Positions 17,621 to 26,330 of a stretch of 64,000 bases of DNA are shown piece by piece. Position 1 is the first letter of the stretch, and each line of letters starts with the position of its first letter. Below the pieces are notes generated by a model, which worked only from the letters and a program-made list of their open reading frames with translations, did not search any database and was not told the origin of the DNA. The DNA lies in assembly GCF_007993755.1 (NCBI RefSeq), contig NZ_CP042467.1:4860001-4924000 (forward strand), written 5' to 3'. This DNA comes from Microvenator marinus (GTDB lineage Bacteria; Myxococcota_A; Bradymonadia; Bradymonadales; Bradymonadaceae). Both the position numbers and the translations under genes were made by a program.

Positions 17621-20600
17621 ATGTTTAAGCGTCTCTCTCTAGCTCTGAGCGCGTGTTTGATGGTCCTTGGGGCCTCTGAGCTCAGCGCTCAAAACACACC
17701 AGCGATTCCTGGTCCCCTGCAGAGTTGGGTGGGTTGGGTACTTGAAGATGTGCCGAATCTCTACTGCCCGTCTACGCCGGAAGGCAAAGAGTGTGTCTGG
17801 CCGGGAGAGCTCTCGGTGTCTACCACCTCGACGGGAGCCTCGTTTGAATACCGTGTGTTTTTGGATACTCAGGCAGAGATTCAACTGCCCGGAAATCGCG
17901 ATTACTGGCCTCAAGACCTGAGCGTAAATCGTGGCAATGAAACGCTAGAGGTGGCGCTGATTGAGCGGGACGAAGTCCCCTTCTTGAGGCTCCCAGCGGG
18001 TGAATATCAGGTTCGAGGGCGCTTCCTTTGGGATCAGGCGCCCGAAGTTCTGGCGATTCCCTCGTCCGTAGGTCGTGTCACGCTGAGTCTTTCCGGCCGT
18101 GAAATCGCGCATCCTCGCATGTCAACTGACTCGCTTTGGTTGGGCGATAAGGCCTCGGAGAAGGAAGTCGGCGAGTCCGAGAGCGTCAAGGCCACGATCT
18201 ACCGCAAGATTTCGGACGATGTTCCACTGCGGGTGATTACCCGTCTTCAGCTCAATGTTTCGGGCAAAGCGCGCGAAGTTGAGCTCGGGAACATCCTTTT
18301 TGAAGGCGCTCTCCCAGTCAGGGTTCAAAGCTCCATTCCGACCCGTGTTCCGTCCAATGGAAGTGTCAGCGTCTACGTGCGCCCGGGCACACATACCGTG
18401 GAGATCGAGACTATTACGCCGAATGCCGTGTCGGAGCTCAGCGCGCCCACGCCTGGTCCCCAAATTTACGAGCCACAGGAATACTGGGCGTGGGAGCCCA
18501 ACGAGTTGATTCGATCGGTCAAGCTCGACGGCGCCACCGGCGTGGACCCTGAGCGCACCTCGCTTCCCGAGGAGTGGCGGCAGTTTGCGACCTACCTCGT
18601 GGAACCGGGAACCAAGGCAACGTTTACCGAGCTGCGCCGCGGCATGGCTGAGCCGTCGCCGAATCTCATCAATCTCAGACGTGAATTCTGGCTCGATTTG
18701 GACGGCCAGGGGTATTCGGTGCGCGATCGACTCAGTGGCACCATCAACCAGGGGTGGAGATTGAACCTTGGCCAGGGTAAGCTTGGGCGCGTCACGGACA
18801 CCTCGGAGGGCAGCGATCTACTCATCACCAAAGATGCTGAGTCTGAGTTGCCCGGCGTAGAGATTCGCAAGCCAGGCGTCAATCTTGAAGCTGAATCAAG
18901 GCTCGAAGAAGCGCTCAGCCGGTTGACAGTCGTCGGATGGAATCATGACGTACAGTCCTTGAACGCTACGATTCATCTTCCTCCGGGTTGGAGTTTGCTG
19001 GGTGGAAGTGGTGTGGACCGAATGCCCGGAACATGGCTTGAATCCTGGCGACTCTGGGATTTCTTCTTCGTGCTCTTGGTGGCGCTGAGTGCAGGGAAAC
19101 TCTTAGGCTGGCGGTGGTTCCCCGTGGCTATTTTGGCGCTGATTCTTTCCCACGGCCACCATGATGCCCCGACTTGGGTCTGGGTGGTTCTCCTCGCGAC
19201 TCTGGCGCTCTTGCGGGTACTGCCCGAGGGGTTGATTCGCAAAGCCGTGATCGCGCTGAGAATCGTGGCACTCGTGTCTCTTGCCATTATCCTCGCCCCG
19301 TTTGTGCGAGATCAGGTGCGATGGGCTGTGCACCCTCAGGTGGCAGACCCTCAGTTCCAAACTATGGATTCGAGCTTTGGAGGATTCGACGCGGATCGGT
19401 CCATGGCGCCTATGGCTCCCGCAGCTGAGATGGAGCCCATGCAAGAGCAAGATGAAGCATCGGAGGATTTCTTTGCAGTGAGCAAAATCGACTCGATGGA
19501 ACGCGGTTATGGAGGGTCTGCAAGCTCGGGGAAAAAGGAGAAAAAGTGGGCGCTTCAGCAAGTGGACCCCAACGCAGTGGTGCAGACGGGATACGGCGTG
19601 CCCACGTGGTCATGGACTACGTGGCGGCTCGTATGGGTGGGGCCGGTGAGGCAAGACCACGAGATTCGGCTCTACCTGCTCGGGCCTCTGGCAAATGCTG
19701 GCCTGAATTTTGTGCGAGTTGCGCTCCTCATTCTCTTGGCGCTCTTGATGATCAGCCGTCGCGATATGACGGCAACTCGTTCAAAAACCATGGCGGCAGC
19801 GCTGGTCATGCTTTTGGCCGGAACTGCGAACGCAGCCGAGCCGCCTCCAATCGAACCTATTCCGATCCAAAACAACGCGAATCTGAACGCGAACCTCATT
19901 CCTCTGCCGTCCCCAGGCACACCGGAGGGCAACCAACTCCTCGAGGAGCTCAAACGGCGGCTCGTCAAGTCTCAGGAGTGCAGCGGTGAGTGTGTGGTGG
20001 TGAGCCGCGCGGATATTTCTGTTCGGGAATTGAACTTTCGTATGCGTGCAGAGGTCTTTGCCGAGCGCGACGCCTCGTGGACTCTGCCAGGGCCTGCGGA
20101 TCCCCTCACGTTAAGCCGTGTTGCGCTCAACGGCACCACCACAAACCAGCTGCGACGTGAAGAAAATGGGCTCGTGTTGGTGCGCGTTCCCCAGGGTCGT
20201 AACATCATTGAAGTCGAAGGTGTGCTCGTCAATCGCAACTCGTTGACGATTCAGTTTCATGCCGATACCAAGCCGAGATACGTCACGTTTAGAAGCTCGG
20301 ATTGGACGGTAGACGGCATTGGTCCAAGTGGTCTTCCAGACAGTTCTCTTCAGCTGACGCGCCAGTCGGGCCAAGCTGCGTCTGATGCTGCACTCACGGC
20401 CGAGCTGCCACCGTATTTCTTTGTGGAGAGGACTTGGGAGCTTGGACTTCCGTGGCAGATTCGCACGGTGATTCGCAGGCAGGACGCCTCGCGCCCTCAA
20501 CTTCTGAAGTTCACAATCGGCGAGCAGGAAAAGGTAATCTCGGATGGAATCCGAACCGAGCAACGAGAGGCACTGGTGGATTTTGCTCGTGGCGTCTCCG

Positions 20601-22000
20601 TGGTTGAGTTCTTGAGCGAGATACCTATTTCGGAGTCCGTGAACATCTCAGCGCCGCTAGACAAGCCGTGGACCGAGACCTGGCGAGTACAATGCTCACA
20701 GATGTGGCGTTGTGACTTCTCGGAGCTGCCGAGGATTTCGGACGTCAACAACGGGGTCTACGAGCCGCTCTGGAAACCGTGGCCTTCTGAGAGCCTCGTG
20801 GTGAGTGTTTCCCGGCCGGATGCGACCGAGGGGCCCGCCACCACCGTGGACAAGGTTAGCTACGCCCTCACGCCCGGAAAACGCCTCTTGCAAGGGAAGT
20901 TGGAGGTGGAGATTCGTTCTTCGACCGCGACCAACTACGAGATCACCTTGCCTGAGGGCGCGGAGCTTCAACGCGTGTTTCTGGGAGGTGCGGAGCGCTC
21001 CATCCGTCCACGGGACTCCAAGGTCTCTTTGCCCATCGTGCCCGGAAAGTCGCAATATGTGCTGGAATGGCAGCAGCCCTGGGAGCGCTCGTTTAAGGAG
21101 CAGGTCCCCGCGGTTAAACTCGGTAGCGATTCGGTGAACGTGGAGACCACGATTGAGGTGGGTGAAGACCGTTGGCTCATCTGGGTGAGTGGTCCGCAAT
21201 GGGGGCCAGCTATCTTGTTCTGGCCGCATTTGCTCACGCTCCTTCTCATCGCGCTTTTGCTCGGGCGCATTCCACATATCCCGGTCAAGACCTGGGAGTG
21301 GTTGCTTCTGGTGATCGGACTTTCTCAAGTCCCTGTTGTGGCAGGCCTCCCGATTGTGCTTTGGTTTGTTCTCCTGAGTCTGAGGCAGCGTCAGCCCGCT
21401 GATGAGTGGTGGAAGTTCGACCTTTCCCAGCTTGGGCTTGTGGGCCTCACGCTTGTTGCCGCTGGCGCTCTTTACGGCGCAATCCACACAAACCTTCTCT
21501 TTGACGTAGACATGCAGGTCGAAGGCGCGCGTTCGTCGAACCGCCTCCTGCGTTGGTACATGGACCAGAGCGCGCCAGCGCTGGCCGAGCCTGCGCTTTA
21601 CTCCCTGCCCATCTTGGTCTGGAGAATCCTCATGTTCCTCTGGGCGTTCTGGCTGGTCTCGAGGCTGATATCCTGGGTGAAATGGGGCTGGTCTGCGTTC
21701 TCTGAGGGTGGACTTTGGAAATCGAAGCCCAAGCTTGCGGTCGCGCGGCCAAGAACCCAAACCGAGGCAGGCTCACCCGTGCCACCGTCAGGACTTGAGC
21801 CAACCAGGAAGGAGCACGGAACTCTTCCCGGCGTGCGGACACCGAGCCAGGAGGAACCCAATGTTCAAAGGCGAAACACCCCGTCGCACACCGATGTGAT
21901 GCCGTCGCGGAAAACTCCTACGGCCCCAGAGTCTACAGCCGATGAGCCAACGCCTTTCTCGCCGCCTCAGTCCGAGGCGGAAGACGATTCCAAAGATTAG
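17621..22000 (+). CDS. Very large multi-domain membrane protein of unknown function
   Basis: The protein has 1459 residues with a cleavable signal ending near ELSAQ (about residue 23). The next 450 residues are beta-rich and begin GPLQSWVGWVL. A block of four or so hydrophobic helices lies at about 475-565, another at about 690-715, then at about 722 a stretch resembling a second signal peptide (AAALVMLLAGTANAAEPPP) opens a second large extracytoplasmic part. Four more membrane segments fall between about 1193 and 1356, followed by a Pro/Thr/Glu-rich tail. The layout suggests two exported halves, perhaps an old fusion or duplication. I recall uncharacterised proteobacterial proteins beginning in a similar way but no function. 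It overlaps the convergent kinase gene by four bases. Confidence 0.85.
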   Translation: MFKRLSLALSACLMVLGASELSAQNTPAIPGPLQSWVGWVLEDVPNLYCPSTPEGKECVWPGELSVSTTSTGASFEYRVFLDTQAEIQLPGNRDYWPQDLSVNRGNETLEVALIERDEVPFLRLPAGEYQVRGRFLWDQAPEVLAIPSSVGRVTLSLSGREIAHPRMSTDSLWLGDKASEKEVGESESVKATIYRKISDDVPLRVITRLQLNVSGKAREVELGNILFEGALPVRVQSSIPTRVPSNGSVSVYVRPGTHTVEIETITPNAVSELSAPTPGPQIYEPQEYWAWEPNELIRSVKLDGATGVDPERTSLPEEWRQFATYLVEPGTKATFTELRRGMAEPSPNLINLRREFWLDLDGQGYSVRDRLSGTINQGWRLNLGQGKLGRVTDTSEGSDLLITKDAESELPGVEIRKPGVNLEAESRLEEALSRLTVVGWNHDVQSLNATIHLPPGWSLLGGSGVDRMPGTWLESWRLWDFFFVLLVALSAGKLLGWRWFPVAILALILSHGHHDAPTWVWVVLLATLALLRVLPEGLIRKAVIALRIVALVSLAIILAPFVRDQVRWAVHPQVADPQFQTMDSSFGGFDADRSMAPMAPAAEMEPMQEQDEASEDFFAVSKIDSMERGYGGSASSGKKEKKWALQQVDPNAVVQTGYGVPTWSWTTWRLVWVGPVRQDHEIRLYLLGPLANAGLNFVRVALLILLALLMISRRDMTATRSKTMAAALVMLLAGTANAAEPPPIEPIPIQNNANLNANLIPLPSPGTPEGNQLLEELKRRLVKSQECSGECVVVSRADISVRELNFRMRAEVFAERDASWTLPGPADPLTLSRVALNGTTTNQLRREENGLVLVRVPQGRNIIEVEGVLVNRNSLTIQFHADTKPRYVTFRSSDWTVDGIGPSGLPDSSLQLTRQSGQAASDAALTAELPPYFFVERTWELGLPWQIRTVIRRQDASRPQLLKFTIGEQEKVISDGIRTEQREALVDFARGVSVVEFLSEIPISESVNISAPLDKPWTETWRVQCSQMWRCDFSELPRISDVNNGVYEPLWKPWPSESLVVSVSRPDATEGPATTVDKVSYALTPGKRLLQGKLEVEIRSSTATNYEITLPEGAELQRVFLGGAERSIRPRDSKVSLPIVPGKSQYVLEWQQPWERSFKEQVPAVKLGSDSVNVETTIEVGEDRWLIWVSGPQWGPAILFWPHLLTLLLIALLLGRIPHIPVKTWEWLLLVIGLSQVPVVAGLPIVLWFVLLSLRQRQPADEWWKFDLSQLGLVGLTLVAAGALYGAIHTNLLFDVDMQVEGARSSNRLLRWYMDQSAPALAEPALYSLPILVWRILMFLWAFWLVSRLISWVKWGWSAFSEGGLWKSKPKLAVARPRTQTEAGSPVPPSGLEPTRKEHGTLPGVRTPSQEEPNVQRRNTPSHTDVMPSRKTPTAPESTADEPTPFSPPQSEAEDDSKD

Positions 22001-25000
22001 TCTTGAATGAGGTTTCGAACGCGCTCGGCGTCCTCGATGAGGCCGAGTTCTTCGTAGATTTCTAGAGATTTTGACCAGAGCTCTACGGCGGCTTCTCGTT
22101 CACCTGCTGCCACGTGATGTCCGGCCAATTCTTCCAGAGGCCTCGCGTAGTCGATGTCCGCAATGGGGAGGCTCGTGGCCAAACTCATCACGCGTTCGTG
22201 CCAGCCTGAGCGGTCGCCCTGCCGTGCACGCGCCACCGCGAGGTTGTACTCAATCCCAGCCAAGAGATACGGATAATCCCCGCCTGAGACGATGTTTAGT
22301 GCGCCTTCGAGGTAGGTCTGTGCAGCGCTCGCGTCTTCGAGCTCCAGTGCGTTCAAGCCCAGGTTCGCAAGGACGATAGCAACGTCGTACTCGGCACCGA
22401 TTCCCTCATAGATCTCAAGTGCGCGGCCGTAGGCTCGGTCGGCTTCTTCAAACCTCTTTTCGAGCCTTTCAACATCACCGAGTCCGTTATGGCACATGCC
22501 TGCGCCGCGGCGGTCTCCAAGCCGCTCATAATGTGAAAGCGCTCGTGAATAGAGCTTTCGCGCCTCATCAAAATCTTTGGAGTAGCGGGCGACCTGAGCC
22601 AGGCTCAGGAGGTTTCGCGCGATGCCGAGCGGGGAGTTGATGGACCGATAAATATCGAGAGAGCTTACGAATTGTTGGCGGGCTTCCTCGCCAGAGCCGA
22701 GCATTCGCTGAACCTCACCGAGGATCCAAAGCGCCTCGGCTTGGCCCTCTTCATTCTTATTCTCACGTGCAATTTTGAGGCTTTCGTTGGCGAGCTTTGT
22801 GGCGACTTCGTAATCGGCGCGATGCCAGGCCACTCGGGCGATTCCGAGCGTTGCCGCCACTTCGAGCTTCTTCTCGGTGGGGTTTGAGCGAAGGAGTTCT
22901 GCGACTTTCCTAAATGCCCAATCAGCGGCTTCAAAATCACCGCGTTGCCACGCGATATGCCCGAGTCCAAGCCAAGAATTTCCGAGCGGGGTCAAAATCT
23001 CAGGTTTTAGCTTGCTCGAATCCTTTCCAACAATTCTAACCACACGTCTGTACGCGGCCTCGGCTTTGAAGAAGTCGCCAAAACCCTCCAGGAGGTCACC
23101 CAGTCGCCAAAGTGCATGGAGGTAATCTTCGGCCTTGATACCGGCCTTGAGGAAGGCTTCGCGGTCAAGATGTGTGAGCAGAGGATCTTTGGACTCGGGC
23201 TGGTTTGAACGGTCGTGTCCAAGTTTTCCATCCATGATCTCAAGCGCCTCTTCCCAAGCGGTGGCGGCCTGCGCCAAGACAAACGAACGTTGCGCCGTCT
23301 CCGCTGCACGTCGATACCACTCGAGCGCCTTTGGTGTGTCTCGGGCGGCGTTCCAGTGCCGGGCGATCTCCATGGCAAAGGTATCTGCGCCGGCTCCGAA
23401 TACCTCGGTCATGGCCTCGGCGGCCTGCCGATGAAGTCCACGCGAGACCAGCGGCCCAATGCCTCTTAGGAGGTGGTCGCGCAAAAGCCCGTGGCTAAAC
23501 GAGTACCAGTCGTCTCCACGGCCCTCGATTTCCGTGAAGAAACCTTCGACCACGAGTCGGTCGAGGTCGTGATCACAATGCCGCAAGAGGTCTTGGTCGC
23601 CGCTGAGTTCGATCATGCGGCGAAGGACTTCATATTGAAACCTCAAGCCAATGACGGCGGCAAACTCAAGATGCCGCTGAAGTCGGCCTTCGACCTTATA
23701 ATGCGCTTCGGCCTGCTCGATTCGTACGCGGAAGAGATCGGCCAAACTCGGAGGAACTGCGCCGCGAACCTGCTCGAGGTCGCGCGCAAAATAGCGCCCA
23801 CCTTCGTTCTCCAAGAGATTTTCGTCCCGAAGATATCGAATCAAGAAGCTCAGGTGCAGAGGATTACCCGAAGAGCGCTCCAGAACTACGTCTGCGAGCT
23901 CATCTTCCATTGGCATCAAGGCGTCCACGAGCATTCGGCCCGTATGCCCGCTGAAACGCTCGAGCTCAATCTTTTCGACCGTTTCGCCCAAGTAGCGGCT
24001 GAGGCTTGAGAGTTTGGACTCGAGCTCAGGTCGCTCCGCCAGATCCTCAGTACGGATGGTGGCCACAACCAGCACAGGAATACGTCTGTGGCGGAGCTCG
24101 ACGGCGAGGTAATCGAAGAAATCGGCGAGTTCTCGACCGGCCCAATGGATATCGTCGAGGATGATCAGCCGTGGTTTTCGGATCGCGCCGATTTCGATGA
24201 TTCGGGTCAGCGTGGCAAAAAGCGCGGATGTGGACACCGACGAAGGACGCGTGTCGTCATGCGCCGTGGGGCGGATGAAGTCGATGACCGCTGCCGCGTC
24301 TTCTTCAGAGTTGTGGCCCCATTGTTTGAGGCGCTGCTCCACGCGCTGAACGACCTGTGCGCGCGGCAGGCCACGGGTGCGGAACATGCTCTCCATGACG
24401 TCCTGGACGCCGCGCAAGCTCGAGCTGCCACCGCGCGTGAAAGTGCCCACGTTGGAGCGCATCAGGCCGTTTTCTTCCACTACTTCTTTGAGCCACGAGC
24501 TGAGCCGTGTCTTTCCAACGCCAGCTTCCCCGCTTATGAGGACAATCGAGCCGCGCCCGTCGTCGCATACTCGAGCCACCAGATCGTTCATCCGGTTCCG
24601 CTCGCTGATGCGCCCCACAAAGGGTGTTCGGCCAAGCGCGTTCGGGATTTCGATGACTTCGACTTCGCCGTCTTCGTCTTCGAGCTGATATGGCGATTGC
24701 CGAATCTTGGCCGGATTGTCCATCGGGGTCAGGATCTGGCTGCGTGCGGCAGGCTTGACCAACGGCTCAGGCGTGATGTTGAGCTCGGTGTTCTCGCGGG
24801 CTTCGTCCAAGATCGGGCGAAGGGCCTTTCGCATTTCTGCTGCCGAGGACCAGCGCTCCAGGGGATTTTTGGCCAGCGCTCGCATGATCGCCTCGATCAT
24901 TTGGTCCGGCGGCTCCAGGCCCGGTCGCGCAAGTATCGGCGGAATCGCATCGTGCACGTGCCTCGACATGACAGCCAAACCACGCTCGTCTCCATACGGA

Positions 25001-25695
25001 GGGTATCCGGTGAGCGTCTCGTAGAGGATAAGCCCAACATTGTAGAGGTCCGAGCGCGGGCTCAGGTTCCGCTCACCCATCGCCTGCTCAGGGCTCATAT
25101 AGCGAGGCGTACCAATGACCTCACCGCGCATCGTGTCGCGCCGCTCGGTGGGCTCGTCGTCCGCGTCTTCACTGGCGAGCCCAGCTACTGTCGCGATTCC
25201 AAAGTCTACGAGCTTCGGGATGCCAATCGATTCTGGCAAATGGGCGCCCGCGAGCACGATATTATCAGGCTTGAGATCGCGATGGATAACCCCTCGAGCG
25301 TGCGCATGTGCCAAACCGGCCAAAAGCTGATCGGCCAACTCGAGCGTGTTTCGCACCGAAAGTCCCTTCTCGATAGCCTCGGTCAGCGAGATCCCTTCGA
25401 TGAGTTCCATCGCGATATAGAGGCGTTCGAGATCGTCGGTTCCGTGGTCAAAAACACTTGCGATATTGGGGTGCGCAAGGCCGGACGCAGCGCGCGCCTC
25501 GCGTCCGAATCGCCGCATGATTTGTGGGTTTCCGGCATATTCTTCGCGCAAGAGTTTTAGCGCGACGACCCGTCCAAGAGGTTGCTGAGTCGCACGCCAA
25601 ACCTCGCCCACGCCGCCTCGCCCCAGCAGCTGGTTCAGGACGTAACGTCCCGCTACGATATGTGCTTCACTCACGACAACACCAAGGTTAGGCAC
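21997..25695 (-). CDS. Ser/Thr protein kinase fused to AAA ATPase and TPR repeats
   Basis: The protein has 1232 residues. An N-terminal Hanks-type kinase (about 15-290) has the Gly loop LGRGGVGEVW, VALKLL, HRDLKPDNI, DFGIATV and GTPRYMSPEQ. After a linker an AAA/STAND-type ATPase begins VLISGEAGVGKTRLS (P-loop near 388) with LIILDDIHWAG as Walker B. From about 740 to the end there are many helical TPR units. The architecture is like PknK and related signal-integrating regulators of myxobacteria. The start is uncertain: GTG at 25695 or GTG at 25674 (giving SEAHIVAGRY), neither with a strong ribosome site. A good promoter candidate lies at 25725-25752. No membrane segment is visible, so it is probably cytoplasmic. 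Confidence 0.93.
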   Translation of the reverse strand: MPNLGVVVSEAHIVAGRYVLNQLLGRGGVGEVWRATQQPLGRVVALKLLREEYAGNPQIMRRFGREARAASGLAHPNIASVFDHGTDDLERLYIAMELIEGISLTEAIEKGLSVRNTLELADQLLAGLAHAHARGVIHRDLKPDNIVLAGAHLPESIGIPKLVDFGIATVAGLASEDADDEPTERRDTMRGEVIGTPRYMSPEQAMGERNLSPRSDLYNVGLILYETLTGYPPYGDERGLAVMSRHVHDAIPPILARPGLEPPDQMIEAIMRALAKNPLERWSSAAEMRKALRPILDEARENTELNITPEPLVKPAARSQILTPMDNPAKIRQSPYQLEDEDGEVEVIEIPNALGRTPFVGRISERNRMNDLVARVCDDGRGSIVLISGEAGVGKTRLSSWLKEVVEENGLMRSNVGTFTRGGSSSLRGVQDVMESMFRTRGLPRAQVVQRVEQRLKQWGHNSEEDAAAVIDFIRPTAHDDTRPSSVSTSALFATLTRIIEIGAIRKPRLIILDDIHWAGRELADFFDYLAVELRHRRIPVLVVATIRTEDLAERPELESKLSSLSRYLGETVEKIELERFSGHTGRMLVDALMPMEDELADVVLERSSGNPLHLSFLIRYLRDENLLENEGGRYFARDLEQVRGAVPPSLADLFRVRIEQAEAHYKVEGRLQRHLEFAAVIGLRFQYEVLRRMIELSGDQDLLRHCDHDLDRLVVEGFFTEIEGRGDDWYSFSHGLLRDHLLRGIGPLVSRGLHRQAAEAMTEVFGAGADTFAMEIARHWNAARDTPKALEWYRRAAETAQRSFVLAQAATAWEEALEIMDGKLGHDRSNQPESKDPLLTHLDREAFLKAGIKAEDYLHALWRLGDLLEGFGDFFKAEAAYRRVVRIVGKDSSKLKPEILTPLGNSWLGLGHIAWQRGDFEAADWAFRKVAELLRSNPTEKKLEVAATLGIARVAWHRADYEVATKLANESLKIARENKNEEGQAEALWILGEVQRMLGSGEEARQQFVSSLDIYRSINSPLGIARNLLSLAQVARYSKDFDEARKLYSRALSHYERLGDRRGAGMCHNGLGDVERLEKRFEEADRAYGRALEIYEGIGAEYDVAIVLANLGLNALELEDASAAQTYLEGALNIVSGGDYPYLLAGIEYNLAVARARQGDRSGWHERVMSLATSLPIADIDYARPLEELAGHHVAAGEREAAVELWSKSLEIYEELGLIEDAERVRNLIQD

Positions 25696-25724
25696 CCACG
25701 TACCAAATTTGCGGGGGCGGCCCC

Positions 25725-25752
25725 TATATAGACACCCATCCTAGGGCTGCAA
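25725..25752 (-). promoter_or_regulatory. Candidate sigma70 promoter for the kinase/ATPase gene
   Basis: On the minus strand TTGCAG and TATATA are separated by 16 bases. Transcription would start near 25717, about 20 to 45 bases before the two possible GTG starts. Confidence 0.5.
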
Positions 25753-25756
25753 GCCC
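25744..25756. repeat. Inverted repeat over the -35 of the kinase promoter
   Basis: GGGCT and AGCCC arms are separated by three bases. The repeat contains most of the predicted -35 hexamer, so a protein bound here would block the promoter. Confidence 0.4.
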
Positions 25757-25790
25757 AAACGTTCAAAAATCTGCAACTCCACCAAATTTT

Positions 25791-25818
25791 TTGCCAACCT
25801 GCGTACACCACCTACTCT
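25791..25818 (+). promoter_or_regulatory. Candidate sigma70 promoter for the gene at 25896
   Basis: TTGCCA and TACTCT are separated by 16 bases. A start near 25825 gives a leader of about 70 bases that includes the 16-base palindrome at 25862-25877. Confidence 0.42.
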
Positions 25819-25861
25819 GTGAAGAGAAGGGTCAGCGATTGGTCCTTCTGAAAAGACTCAA

Positions 25862-25877
25862 CCGGCGAATTCGCCGG
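25862..25877. repeat. Perfect 16-base palindrome in a leader
   Basis: CCGGCGAATTCGCCGG is an uninterrupted perfect palindrome. It lies in the predicted leader, seven bases before the AAGGAG ribosome binding site of the gene starting at 25896. It could be a dimeric repressor site or an RNA stem affecting translation. Confidence 0.55.
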
Positions 25878-25895
25878 CTTATCCAAGGAGTGGAC

Positions 25896-26330
25896 ATGAG
25901 CGTCATTGAAATCGGACCTGAGCGTCGACGTCGTCGTAGTTCAAACACCTACGAAGCGATTCGTCTGCAGCTCGACTACATCGCGAAAACACAAAACCTT
26001 CGAAACTTCACCCTCGGTGATAATCGAGGCCTCACTCTCGCACATTCAGGCGAGGGCTTTGAAGCTGAGATTCTCGCTGCGTATGCGCCTTTGTTGGCTA
26101 AATGCCTCGACCGTCAAAAACGCGCTCAGATTTTTGAGCGATTGCAGCATTTTGTGCCGACCGCGAGCGAGCAAAGCCTGCAAATTCGTACGTTTGCCGT
26201 GGATGGTGAGGTGCTTCACCTCGCCGTGCTCGCTGAGAACACGGTGAAGCACACAGACCTTTACCGCGCAGCGACGGGTGTTCGTCGAATTCTCGACCAG
26301 GGCACGAGCCAAGCACGCGCGGCATCCTGA
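25896..26330 (+). CDS. Small cytoplasmic protein of unknown function
   Basis: The protein has 144 residues from ATG 25896, which has AAGGAG five bases upstream; longer in-frame versions would overlap the promoter. After a basic stretch (ERRRRR) the chain alternates helices and strands (EAIRLQLDYIAKTQNL, FTLGDNRGLTLAHSG, EVLHLAVLAENT). That order is compatible with a Roadblock/LC7-like fold, a family that partners small GTPases and kinases, but no signature is decisive and the idea is inference. It is divergent from the large kinase gene and shares its promoter region, so a joint role in signalling is possible. It ends directly against the convergent PhoH-type gene. Confidence 0.7.
   Translation: MSVIEIGPERRRRRSSNTYEAIRLQLDYIAKTQNLRNFTLGDNRGLTLAHSGEGFEAEILAAYAPLLAKCLDRQKRAQIFERLQHFVPTASEQSLQIRTFAVDGEVLHLAVLAENTVKHTDLYRAATGVRRILDQGTSQARAAS

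Noticed and set aside
20696-21760. A 354-codon minus-strand frame inside the 1459-residue membrane protein gene
   Set aside because: Its translation is a very basic, low-quality chain, typical of a shadow frame.
24088-25560. A 490-codon open frame on the plus strand inside the kinase/ATPase gene
   Set aside because: It is antisense to a gene with unmistakable kinase and P-loop motifs; the opposite frame is open because of codon bias. Its translation shows no domain.
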